Of a DNA stretch of 15,442 bases, positions 1 through 6,927 are shown piece by piece. The stretch is from the NCBI GenBank assembly GCA_021732805.1, contig JAKFUJ010000112.1:1-15442 (forward strand), read 5' to 3'. Source of the DNA: Betaproteobacteria bacterium (GTDB taxonomy: Bacteria > Pseudomonadota > Gammaproteobacteria > Burkholderiales > SG8-41). A model generated the notes under the pieces. That model saw nothing but the letters and a program-made list of their open reading frames with translations, was not told the DNA's origin and did no database searches. The position numbers and the translations under genes were made by a program. Position 1 is the first letter of the stretch. Each line of letters opens with the position of its first letter.

Positions 1-43
1 TCTGCCGTGCCGGCTCGTGGAATTTGACGTCTTTAGCTGCCAT
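1..43 (-). CDS. groEL: Chaperonin GroEL, N-terminal codons only (runs off the window)
   Basis: Only the first 14 codons are present, reading MAAKDVKFHEPARQ, which matches the start of the 60-kDa chaperonin (usually MAAKDVKF). The ATG is at 43 and is preceded by an AGGAG ribosome-binding site about eight bases upstream. It lies 30 bases downstream of groES on the same strand, the standard groESL arrangement, so it is expected to be co-transcribed and heat-inducible. GroEL forms the double-ring ATPase that folds cytosolic proteins with the GroES lid. The identification rests on these few residues plus the neighbour. Confidence 0.93.
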   Translation of the reverse strand, partial: MAAKDVKFHEPARQ

Positions 44-73
44 GTGTGTGATCTCCTGGATATTCTTGGTGGG

Positions 74-361
74 TTACTCGACGACGCCCATGATGTCTTC
101 TTCGCGCATCACCAGCAGCTCGTCACCTTCAACTTTGACGGTTTGGCCGGAGTATTTGCCGAAGAGAACGCGGTCGCCGACTTTGACGTCGAGCGGGATG
201 ACCTTGCCGTCATCGCCTTTTTTGCCTTTGCCTACAGCTTTGACTTCACCCTGATCCGGCTTTTCAGCGGCGGTGTCAGGAATCACGATGCCGGAAGCAG
301 TCTTGCGCTCTTCTTCCAGCCGCTTCACGATGATGCGGTCGTGCAACGGGCGAATCTTCAT
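74..361 (-). CDS. groES: Co-chaperonin GroES (10 kDa)
   Basis: This 95-residue protein is the usual GroES length and aligns by eye along its whole length: the N-terminal MKIRPLHDRIIVKR, the GroEL-contacting mobile loop at about residues 17-35 (KTASGIVIPDTAAEKP), the DRVLFGKYSG segment near 63-72, and the C-terminal EEDIMGV. It caps the GroEL ring in the cytosol and encloses folding substrates. The ATG at 361 has a GAGGAG ribosome-binding site at 370-375. It is the first gene of the groESL operon; a CIRCE operator upstream predicts HrcA repression that is released on heat shock. Nothing is unusual in the protein. Confidence 0.98.
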   Translation of the reverse strand: MKIRPLHDRIIVKRLEEERKTASGIVIPDTAAEKPDQGEVKAVGKGKKGDDGKVIPLDVKVGDRVLFGKYSGQTVKVEGDELLVMREEDIMGVVE

Positions 362-416
362 GGATACATCTCCTCAAGGATCGGTTGGATAACTCGGTAA
401 GCCGCGAGCGAGTTTG

Positions 417-443
417 TTAGCACTCGACTTAAGCGAGTGCTAA
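417..443 (-). promoter_or_regulatory. CIRCE operator (HrcA binding site)
   Basis: TTAGCACTC (417-425), nine spacer bases, then GAGTGCTAA (435-443): a perfect match to the CIRCE consensus. CIRCE is the binding site of the heat-shock repressor HrcA in front of groE and dnaK operons. Here it covers the predicted transcription start of groES and is about 55 bases from the groES ATG. HrcA itself is not in the window. Confidence 0.97.
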
Positions 444-470
444 TGATAGAGATGTACCGCCAGAAATCAA
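443..470 (-). promoter_or_regulatory. Predicted sigma70-type promoter of groESL
   Basis: Read on the minus strand, TTGATT (465-470) and TATCAT (443-448) are separated by 16 bases. The -10 box abuts the CIRCE repeat and the start would fall near 436, inside it, which is the geometry expected for HrcA repression. This is a motif prediction; a sigma32-type promoter was not obvious. Confidence 0.55.
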
Positions 471-494
471 GAGGGGCCGGATTGCGGCCCCTCT
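470..494 (-). terminator. Strong hairpin, probable terminator of the 573-1223 gene
   Basis: AGAGGGGCCG (470-479) and CGGCCCCTCT (485-494) are perfect reverse complements around a five-base loop. On the minus strand the stem is followed by TTGATTTCTG, a loose T-rich stretch; on the plus strand no T run follows. It lies 78 bases beyond the stop of the minus-strand gene and directly upstream of the groES promoter, so insulation of groESL from read-through is the likely role. The T tract is imperfect, so termination efficiency is uncertain. Confidence 0.6.
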
Positions 495-572
495 GTCAAC
501 ACCCGCTGGCTAGAGCCTTAGGTGTAAGTAGTCGCTTACTTAAATACTCAATAAATACAATAGGTTATCGAT

Positions 573-1223
573 TCAATTCGCTCCTGGCACCGGCAGAACC
601 CGTTCTGTCGGGATGCCAAAGCGGTAAATCATTCTGCCCTTGCCGGTACATCTCGGCGGAACCGGCACATGCGGGCAAGGCAGGGAACGGCGGCCCTCTA
701 CGGACAAAGTGACGTCGTCCGCATAATCCTTCCAGATGCCGCCGCGCACCGGACGGAAAGCCCATAACAGATAGCCGCGGATGGCGGCCACTTCCAGCAG
801 ATCATCGACATCCGGAGTATTGGCTACGGCAACTTCCGCTCCGTTGATATTGACAGGGTACGTACCGAAAGCCTGCATGCACTCCAGCTCTTCTGTGTCA
901 CCGGCGCCCGCCCGAAAACAGGCCGGACGTTCGGCGCGCTCCACATCCCAGGCACCCAGCGCCCAACCGGCCTCCATTGCGGCATGATCAACAGCCCTCA
1001 GGTCGCGCCAGCGGTCATTGAGTTGCAGCGATGAACTGGGAATCGGCGTATAGGCCACGGTCTCGGCCTCTTCGAGTTCGACCAGTTTCTGTTTGATGAA
1101 GCCGTGCCAGTGCAGCGTCAGGATCACCGGAGTATCGGGACAGGGCACTGCGGCGAGGGTGATGCCGACAAGCGGCAGACCGGTGGCGGACATCTGGCCT
1201 TCGATGCGTTCAAGAATCTGCAT
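573..1223 (-). CDS. Conserved-looking protein of unknown function (217 residues)
   Basis: I do not recognise the family. The chosen ATG at 1223 is about ten bases after an AGGAG site; an in-frame TTG at 1229 would add two residues but sits only four bases from that site. The product has no signal peptide or membrane segment and looks cytosolic. Visible features are a hydrophobic N-terminal region ending in PVILTLHWHGFIKQKLVELEE (about 31-52), tryptophan-rich segments (NDRWRDLRAVDHAAMEAGW near 70-88; YLLWAFRPVRGGIW near 151-164), several cysteines, and a basic C-terminus. It is divergent from bioA, with 168 bases between the starts, and is followed by a hairpin terminator, so it appears monocistronic. 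Coding status is supported by the ribosome-binding site, the length and the flanking signals. Confidence 0.7.
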   Translation of the reverse strand: MQILERIEGQMSATGLPLVGITLAAVPCPDTPVILTLHWHGFIKQKLVELEEAETVAYTPIPSSSLQLNDRWRDLRAVDHAAMEAGWALGAWDVERAERPACFRAGAGDTEELECMQAFGTYPVNINGAEVAVANTPDVDDLLEVAAIRGYLLWAFRPVRGGIWKDYADDVTLSVEGRRSLPCPHVPVPPRCTGKGRMIYRFGIPTERVLPVPGAN

Positions 1224-1391
1224 GCGCAAACATCTCCTTTAGTGTGCTGTTAAACTCACTAGCGAAAACATTCAGAGCAACTTCAGAGCAAATTCAGTGC
1301 CACCACGCGACATCCCGACGACTTATGGTCATTAACGCCCAGAACCGGCATCGGTTGAATGTCACCGAGTATTAATTAGAGTCATCGCCCC

Positions 1392-2729
1392 ATGCAAACC
1401 AGCACTCGCAACAGTGTGCTGCTAGAACGCAGCCGCACCGCTGTGTGGCACCCATGCACGCAGATGAAGCAGCATGAAACGCTGCCCATCATCCCCATCG
1501 CGCGCGCGCAGGGCTGCTGGCTCTACGACTGTGACGGCAAGCGTTATCTCGACGCTGTCAGTTCGTGGTGGGTCAACCTGTTCGGTCACGCCGAGCCGCG
1601 CATCAATGCCGCGCTGGTCGACCAGTTGCAGCAGCTTGAGCATGTGATGCTTGCCGGTTTCACGCACGAGCCGGTGGTGGCCTTGTCGGAACGCCTGTCG
1701 GCACTGACCGGCGGCGCGCTGGGTCATTGTTTCTACGGCAGCGACGGCGCTTCGGCCACCGAGATCGCGCTCAAAATGAGCTTTCATTACTGGCGCAACA
1801 GCGGCAAGCCGGATAAAACCGGATTCATCAGTCTTGCCGGCAGCTATCACGGCGAAACCCTGGGCGCTTTGTCGGTCAGCGATGTCGCCTTGTTCAAGGA
1901 TACTTACGCGCCACTGCTGCGCCACAGCGCGCAGGTGCCCAGTCCCGACTGGCGCAAGGCCGCTGCCGGCATATCAGCGCCCGAACATGCGCTGCGCTGC
2001 GCGCAGGCGCTGGACAGCCATCTGGAACAGCATCACGAAAAGACCGCTGCGCTGATCGTCGAGCCGCTGGTGCAGGGCGCCGCCGGCATGGCCATGTACG
2101 ATGCCGAATACCTGCGTCAGGCGCGCGCCTTGTGCGACCGTTACGGCGTACATCTGATCGTCGATGAAATCATGACCGGCTTCGGCCGTACCGGTACTTT
2201 TTTTGCCTATGAACAGGCCGCCATCACTCCGGATTTCCTGTGTCTGTCCAAAGGCATCACTGGTGGTTATCTGCCACTGTCGGTGGTGATGACCCGCGAT
2301 GCCGTGTATCAGGCGTTCTACGACGAATCAGTGACCCGCGGCTTCCTGCATTCGCATTCCTACACCGGCAACGCGCTGGCTTGCCGTGCGGCATTGGCGA
2401 CGTTGGATATTTTTGAGCAGGATGACACCATCGCCGCCAATCGCGGCAAGGCGCAGCGGATGACTGCCGCAACCCGTGAACTCGCAGCGCATCCCCGGGT
2501 CAGCCATTTCCGCTCAACCGGCATGATCTGGGCATTTGAAATTGGCAGTACTGATCCGGCGTTCGGCCGGCATTTTTTTGAAGCTGCGCTGGCGCATGAA
2601 CTGCTGTTGCGTCCCATCAGTGGAAATGCGGGCAATACGGTTTATTTCATGCCGCCATACACCATCAGCGACGCGGAAATCGAATTTCTGGCGGCCCGCA
2701 CTCTCGACATACTGGAAAAACTATCTTGA
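1392..2729 (+). CDS. bioA: Adenosylmethionine-8-amino-7-oxononanoate aminotransferase (DAPA synthase)
   Basis: A PLP-dependent class III aminotransferase of biotin synthesis that makes 7,8-diaminononanoate from KAPA with S-adenosylmethionine as amino donor, in the cytosol. At 445 residues it is close to the family length (about 430). Signatures include WHPCTQM (19-25), the BioA-typical SSWW (57-60) that lines the substrate pocket, GSDGASATE (116-124), SYHGETLGA (151-159), the PLP-binding aspartate in VDEIMTGFGR (D258) and the Schiff-base lysine K287 in LSKGITGGYLPL. R407 in LLLRPIS matches the carboxylate-binding arginine region. The ATG at 1392 lacks a strong ribosome-binding site (only TTAGAG, rather distant), suggesting modest expression. 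dacB follows with overlap. Other bio genes are absent from the window, so the pathway is split here. Confidence 0.97.
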   Translation: MQTSTRNSVLLERSRTAVWHPCTQMKQHETLPIIPIARAQGCWLYDCDGKRYLDAVSSWWVNLFGHAEPRINAALVDQLQQLEHVMLAGFTHEPVVALSERLSALTGGALGHCFYGSDGASATEIALKMSFHYWRNSGKPDKTGFISLAGSYHGETLGALSVSDVALFKDTYAPLLRHSAQVPSPDWRKAAAGISAPEHALRCAQALDSHLEQHHEKTAALIVEPLVQGAAGMAMYDAEYLRQARALCDRYGVHLIVDEIMTGFGRTGTFFAYEQAAITPDFLCLSKGITGGYLPLSVVMTRDAVYQAFYDESVTRGFLHSHSYTGNALACRAALATLDIFEQDDTIAANRGKAQRMTAATRELAAHPRVSHFRSTGMIWAFEIGSTDPAFGRHFFEAALAHELLLRPISGNAGNTVYFMPPYTISDAEIEFLAARTLDILEKLS

Positions 2730-4186
2730 TCATTTCGCGTTGCCTGCCCCTGCTGCTGTTATTCCCGCTGATCGTCTCTGCACAACCCGCAACCACGCTG
2801 CCCGAACCCGTCGCCCGTGCGTTGGCCCAGGCCGGCATCCCTGAGTCCGCGATCGGGGTCTATGTGCATGAAATCGGCGCCGCAGAACCGGTGCTGTCGA
2901 TCGGCGCCGAGCGCTCGCTGAATCCGGCGTCGAGCATGAAAATCGTCACCACGTACGCAGGCCTGGAACTGCTGGGCCCGGCTTATACCTGGAATACCGA
3001 CATTCTCAGTGACGGCGCGGTTACGCAGGACGTACTGACCGGCAACCTGTATCTGAAGGGATCGGGGGATCCGAAATTGACGCTGGAGAATTTCTGGCTG
3101 CTGCTGCGCAATTTGCGCGCGCGCGGCGTGCGTGAGATTCGCGGCGATCTGGTGCTCGACCGCCGCCTGTTTGCCGAAGAACCGCTGGATCCGGGCGCGT
3201 TCGATGACCAGCCGACACGTCCGTACAACACCGGCCCGAGTGCGTTGCTGGTGAATTTCAAGGCGGTCACTCTGCAGTTCATTCCGGACACCGCCACGCG
3301 CAGCGTACGCATCACCGTCGAACCGCCGCTGTCACCGGTGCAGGTCATCAATAATCTGAAACTCGGCGACGGCGTCTGCGGCGACTGGGTCGGCCGCCTG
3401 CGGCTGGACGGCCAGGGCAATGCCGACGGCGCGCGCCTGACATTCAGCGGCAGCTATGCTCTTGATTGCGGTGAGCGGCTGCGCAGTTACAGCGTGCTCG
3501 GCCATCGCCAGTATGTCGGCGCGCTGTTCAGCACACTGTGGCGGGAAATGGGCGGCAGCTTCAGCGGCCAGGTGCGCGACGGCGCAACACCTTTACAGGC
3601 CCGCCCTCTGGTCTCCGCGAAATCCCCTGCGATGTCGGAAGTCATCCGCGACATCAACAAATATTCCAACAACGTGATGGCGCGACAACTGTACCTGACG
3701 CTGGGCAACAACGGCGGCGGCTCTACATCGAGCGCAGCTGCTGCGACCATCAAACAATGGCTGGCACTGAAAGGTCTGGCCGCTCCGGAACTGGTGCTGG
3801 AAAACGGCTCCGGCCTGTCGCGCATTGAACGCATCAGCGCGCGCAACCTCGGCGCCGTGTTGCTCAACGCCTGGGCCAGTCCGGTGATGCCGGAACTGAT
3901 GGCTTCACTGCCGGTCGCCGCCGTTGACGGCACGCTGCGCCGCCGACTGAAAAGCGCCGAGGTTGCCGGCCAGGCGCATGTTAAAACCGGATCGCTGTCC
4001 GGCGTGCGCTCGATTGCCGGTTATGTGCTGGACGCGCAGGGCAATCGTGTGGTGGTGGTGTTCATGGTCAACCACGCCAACGCGTTCAATGCGCAGACCG
4101 CACAGGATGGGTTATTGAGTTGGGTGCATAACCGCGACAGCAGCAATTGCTGCGAGCGTCCGGAACGGCGGCGCGGGAAAAAATGA
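2726..4186 (+). CDS. dacB: D-alanyl-D-alanine carboxypeptidase/endopeptidase, PBP4 type
   Basis: A periplasmic penicillin-binding protein (peptidase family S13) that trims or cleaves D-Ala-containing peptide bonds in peptidoglycan. It has 486 residues, normal for PBP4. The N-terminus is a Sec signal peptide (LPLLLLFPLIVSAQ, about 7-20). The three active-site motifs are all present: SSMK (nucleophile S69, K72), SNN (S314-N316) and KTG (420-422), with the large inserted domain of PBP4 between the first two. The start is a TTG at 2726 that overlaps the bioA stop as TTGA; no ATG occurs in frame before the SxxK motif, and this start gives the complete signal peptide, so translational coupling to bioA is likely. 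The tail (DSSNCCERPERRRGKK) is unusual in having two adjacent cysteines and strong basic charge. The gene converges with the dehydrogenase ending at 4226. Confidence 0.95.
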   Translation: MIISRCLPLLLLFPLIVSAQPATTLPEPVARALAQAGIPESAIGVYVHEIGAAEPVLSIGAERSLNPASSMKIVTTYAGLELLGPAYTWNTDILSDGAVTQDVLTGNLYLKGSGDPKLTLENFWLLLRNLRARGVREIRGDLVLDRRLFAEEPLDPGAFDDQPTRPYNTGPSALLVNFKAVTLQFIPDTATRSVRITVEPPLSPVQVINNLKLGDGVCGDWVGRLRLDGQGNADGARLTFSGSYALDCGERLRSYSVLGHRQYVGALFSTLWREMGGSFSGQVRDGATPLQARPLVSAKSPAMSEVIRDINKYSNNVMARQLYLTLGNNGGGSTSSAAAATIKQWLALKGLAAPELVLENGSGLSRIERISARNLGAVLLNAWASPVMPELMASLPVAAVDGTLRRRLKSAEVAGQAHVKTGSLSGVRSIAGYVLDAQGNRVVVVFMVNHANAFNAQTAQDGLLSWVHNRDSSNCCERPERRRGKK

Positions 4187-4225
4187 AATGCGTAGATACC
4201 GTTGTCCCGGTAAGCCTGATACGGA

Positions 4226-5113
4226 TCAGGAACCCTGGCGACTGGCGATAGCTTCCACGATCACCGCGTTATCCAGTTCCGCCTGGCCACGTTTGACACA
4301 ATCCTCCAATAGTTCCGCATAGACTGTTGCGAATGGCAGTTCCTGATGATGGTCTTTTGCGGCTTGCAGCATCAGATGAAAATCTTTCAGGCTTTGATCG
4401 ACACGGCTTTGCGGATTCGTAAAATCCCGTCTGGCCATCAACACTCCTTTGGTTTCCATGACGCTTGAATAGGCGGCTGATTCACGCGCCACCTTCAACA
4501 AATCCTCCCGGGCAAGGCCCAGACGCTCGGCAAATACCAATCCCTCGGCGATTGCCGCCCGATTGAGCCCAAGAATCAGATTCACCGCCAGCTTTGCACG
4601 GGATCCGTTACCCACTGCACCGAGGTAATGGCGCTTTGGACAAATGGCCTCAAGCACCAGAGCCGCTTCGTCGAGCAAAGCAGGATCGCCGCCAACCAAC
4701 CCTACCCCGTCACCCGTCATGACCTGCCGGCTGGTGCCCGAGATCGGCGCTTCGATAAAGCGCAGCCCGCGATTGGCTGATCGGGCCGTCAGCGACGCAA
4801 GGCGATCGGGGTCACAGGTGCTGACACAGATCACTATCGGCGAGGCGGGATTACCCGCAGCGCCGTCGAGTATGCCGCCGGCCTCTTCAATCACCGCTTC
4901 AACCTGCCGGGTATTGAAAACCGCCAATATGATGACGCCGCATTGGTTGACGAGTTCGCCGACCGTTGTCACTGCACGCGCACCAAGCTTGATCGCCGAC
5001 TCATGCCGAGTGGGGTCAATGTCGTAGGCTAAAACTTCGTGCTTCGCCCGCACCAGTCGCGATACGCACGCCAACCCCATCAACCCGACTCCGATTACAC
5101 CGACTGCTTTCAT
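4226..5113 (-). CDS. NAD(P)-dependent beta-hydroxyacid dehydrogenase (3-hydroxyisobutyrate dehydrogenase family)
   Basis: A 295-residue protein with the family layout: N-terminal Rossmann fold with GVGLMG (GxGxxG, 8-13), an acidic D31 at the end of the second strand that suggests NAD rather than NADP, the substrate-binding EAPISGTSRQ (121-130), the catalytic lysine K174 in NGSRAKLAVNLILGLNRAA, and the conserved SLKDFHLML (241-249). These enzymes oxidise or reduce a hydroxyl beta to a carboxylate, for example 3-hydroxyisobutyrate, tartronate semialdehyde or related acids; the substrate here is unknown. The ATG at 5113 is chosen because the Rossmann strand begins at once (MKAVGVIG) and GAGGG lies five bases upstream. 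It is the last gene of the transport operon, 58 bases after the Bug gene, and converges with dacB. Confidence 0.9.
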   Translation of the reverse strand: MKAVGVIGVGLMGLACVSRLVRAKHEVLAYDIDPTRHESAIKLGARAVTTVGELVNQCGVIILAVFNTRQVEAVIEEAGGILDGAAGNPASPIVICVSTCDPDRLASLTARSANRGLRFIEAPISGTSRQVMTGDGVGLVGGDPALLDEAALVLEAICPKRHYLGAVGNGSRAKLAVNLILGLNRAAIAEGLVFAERLGLAREDLLKVARESAAYSSVMETKGVLMARRDFTNPQSRVDQSLKDFHLMLQAAKDHHQELPFATVYAELLEDCVKRGQAELDNAVIVEAIASRQGS

Positions 5114-5171
5114 GGCTGCCCTCAAATGTTCCGGAAGCTGATGCAAGACTTGCTTGATACCGCCATCTGCA

Positions 5172-6161
5172 TCACTCCAGTTTGATGCCCGCATCCTTGA
5201 TGATTTTTGCCCAACGCACCATATCTTCCCGAACGAACATCTTGAACTCGGATGGCGATGCACTGCCGACAGGATCGATTCCTGATGCATTAAGACGTTT
5301 TTTCACATCAGGTTCCTGCAACGCGCGATTGATCTCGACAAACAAACGATCAGCGATTTGTGGAGATGTTTTGACAGGCGCAAACACACCGTTCCAGTTG
5401 CTCACGCCAAACCCCGGAACGGTTTCGCTGATGGCCGGCAGGTCCGGCAGCAGCGCCTGTCGTTTGGTTGTGGTTACCGCAAGCGCCCGCAGCTTTCCGC
5501 TGAGTACGTGTGGACGAGCAGTCGCATAAGTTGCGAACATCAGTTGCAGGTCACCGGACAGCAAATCGATCAGTGCCGGCCCGCCGCCTTTGTACGGTAC
5601 GTGTATCAATTGGATGCCGGTCAGCCGCTGAAAAAACTCCGCCGCGAGATGATCCAGTTGCCCCGGACCGGAACTGCCAAAGCGTGTTGCGCCCGCCCGC
5701 TTTTTGGCCCAATCCATGAATTGCTGGACGTTCTCCACTTTGGCTGACGGGTTGATGACCAATACGTTAAGAATTTCGGCAACGCGGGTAACGGGCAAAA
5801 AATCGCGCTGCGTGTCGTAAGACAGCTTCGCATACAGCGAAGGACTGATCGCGAGCGGCCCCACCCCGCCCACCAATAAAGTATGGCCATCGGGCTCGGC
5901 GTTCTTGAGCATCTCGGTGGCGATTCTTCCGGCAGCGCCTGAACGATTGTCAATAACGACCGGCTGCCCGAGTTGAGCTGCCAGTTTTTCCCCGATGGAG
6001 CGTCCGATATTGTCGGCCGCGCCACCAGCGGGAAAAGGGACCAGTATGCGGATCGGCCGGGTCGGATACGGTGACTGGGCAATGACCGACGGTATACCGA
6101 CACCCCAAATCATCATTAAACAAACAAAAAACCCTGCGCGCGACTGAATGCTGTTTTTCAT
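5172..6161 (-). CDS. Bug-type (TctC family) periplasmic solute-binding protein
   Basis: A 329-residue protein of the tripartite tricarboxylate transporter receptor (Bug) family, which binds small carboxylates or amides in the periplasm. It has a signal peptide (FFVCLMMIWGVGIPSVIAQ, about 11-29), the hallmark YPTRPIRILVPFPAGGAADN (32-51), GQPVVIDNRSGAAGRIATE (65-83), PDGHTLLVGGVGPLAI (90-105) and HVPYKGGGPAL (187-197) forming the ligand loops. The ATG at 6161 follows an AGGAGGAG site; an upstream in-frame start would disrupt the signal peptide. No TctA/TctB membrane genes are nearby, so it is an orphan receptor, common in Bordetella and relatives, where orphans may borrow a transporter or act in sensing. 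It lies 56 bases after the glutathione transferase gene in the same operon. Confidence 0.95.
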   Translation of the reverse strand: MKNSIQSRAGFFVCLMMIWGVGIPSVIAQSPYPTRPIRILVPFPAGGAADNIGRSIGEKLAAQLGQPVVIDNRSGAAGRIATEMLKNAEPDGHTLLVGGVGPLAISPSLYAKLSYDTQRDFLPVTRVAEILNVLVINPSAKVENVQQFMDWAKKRAGATRFGSSGPGQLDHLAAEFFQRLTGIQLIHVPYKGGGPALIDLLSGDLQLMFATYATARPHVLSGKLRALAVTTTKRQALLPDLPAISETVPGFGVSNWNGVFAPVKTSPQIADRLFVEINRALQEPDVKKRLNASGIDPVGSASPSEFKMFVREDMVRWAKIIKDAGIKLE

Positions 6162-6217
6162 TGCTCCTCCTGAATCAAGTGCCCGCCAGCCGATGACTGC
6201 AATACAGTCCCGGCATG

Positions 6218-6919
6218 TCAATGACGCTGGTGTTGAATGGCTCCGAACATCACTTCCCGCTCCGCGTCGGTCGGTTTCTGATCGAGCGATCTGCGCTCGT
6301 CGGCCAACAACACCATGCCGCGCTGAACCGCGGGTCGGGCCGCAATCTCCTGATGCCAGCGTTTCACATTCGGATAATCCGCCAACTCAACGCCTCGTTT
6401 CCCGGCATTCAGCGTCCACGGGAACGTCGCGATATCGGCGATCGTATATTCGGCGCCGGCCAGATAACGCTCTTCGCTCAATCGCTTGTCCATCACTCGA
6501 TGGAGGCGCTGCACTTCCCTGGTGTAACGCTCAATCGAGTACTGATGCTGATCTCTGGAATACGCCCGGAAATGGCTTGCCTGCCCAAACATCGGCCCTA
6601 CTCCTCCCATCTGAAACATCAGCCATTGCAGCGTCACGTAACGCCCGGACTGCCGGGCGGGGAGAAACAATCCCGACTTTTCAGCCAGATAAATCAGGAT
6701 GGCGCCGGATTCGAATAATGTCACCGGCTTTCCATCGGGCCCATCATGATCAACAATCGCCGGAATCTTGTTGTTCGGATTGATTTTCAGAAACTCCGGC
6801 GTGAACTGGTCTCCCTTGCGCGTGTTGACAGGGTGGGTGGTGTACGGAAGCCCGATTTCTTCCAGCATGACGTGAATCTTGCGCCCGTTGGGTGTGGGCC
6901 AAGTGTAAAGGTCTATCAT
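6218..6919 (-). CDS. Glutathione transferase, YfcG-like (Nu class)
   Basis: A 233-residue cytosolic protein closely resembling E. coli YfcG from its first residues: MIDLYTWPTPNGRK, with T9 and N11, the residues that replace the catalytic Tyr/Ser/Cys in Nu-class enzymes. Further landmarks are NPNNKIPAIVDHDGPDGKP, LFESGAILIYLAEKSGLFLP (thioredoxin-like domain, about 50-90), LQWLMFQMGGVGPMFGQ and the helical-domain YTIADIATFPW. Family members have disulfide reductase activity with glutathione, and some bacterial Nu-class enzymes act as glutathione lyases in aromatic ether breakdown. The ATG at 6919 matches the YfcG start; a TTG at 6931 overlapping the preceding stop (TTGA) would add four residues. 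It sits inside a transport operon, unusual for a general stress enzyme, which hints at a pathway-specific role. Confidence 0.93.
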   Translation of the reverse strand: MIDLYTWPTPNGRKIHVMLEEIGLPYTTHPVNTRKGDQFTPEFLKINPNNKIPAIVDHDGPDGKPVTLFESGAILIYLAEKSGLFLPARQSGRYVTLQWLMFQMGGVGPMFGQASHFRAYSRDQHQYSIERYTREVQRLHRVMDKRLSEERYLAGAEYTIADIATFPWTLNAGKRGVELADYPNVKRWHQEIAARPAVQRGMVLLADERRSLDQKPTDAEREVMFGAIQHQRH

Positions 6920-6927
6920 TTTCCCGA

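Noticed and set aside
524..539. Inverted repeat GTAAG/CTTAC downstream of the unknown gene
   Set aside because: Five base pairs with a six-base loop in AT-rich sequence, easily chance; the hairpin at 470-494 is the better terminator.
1224..1391. Search for a BirA operator or clear bioA promoter
   Set aside because: TTGAAT and TATTAAT occur near 1353-1376 but are only about nine bases apart, and no BirA-like dyad was found.
4215..4230. Short dyad CCTGAT/ATCAGG between the convergent dacB and dehydrogenase stops
   Set aside because: Only six base pairs, no T run on either side, and it overlaps the dehydrogenase stop codon; too weak to call a terminator.
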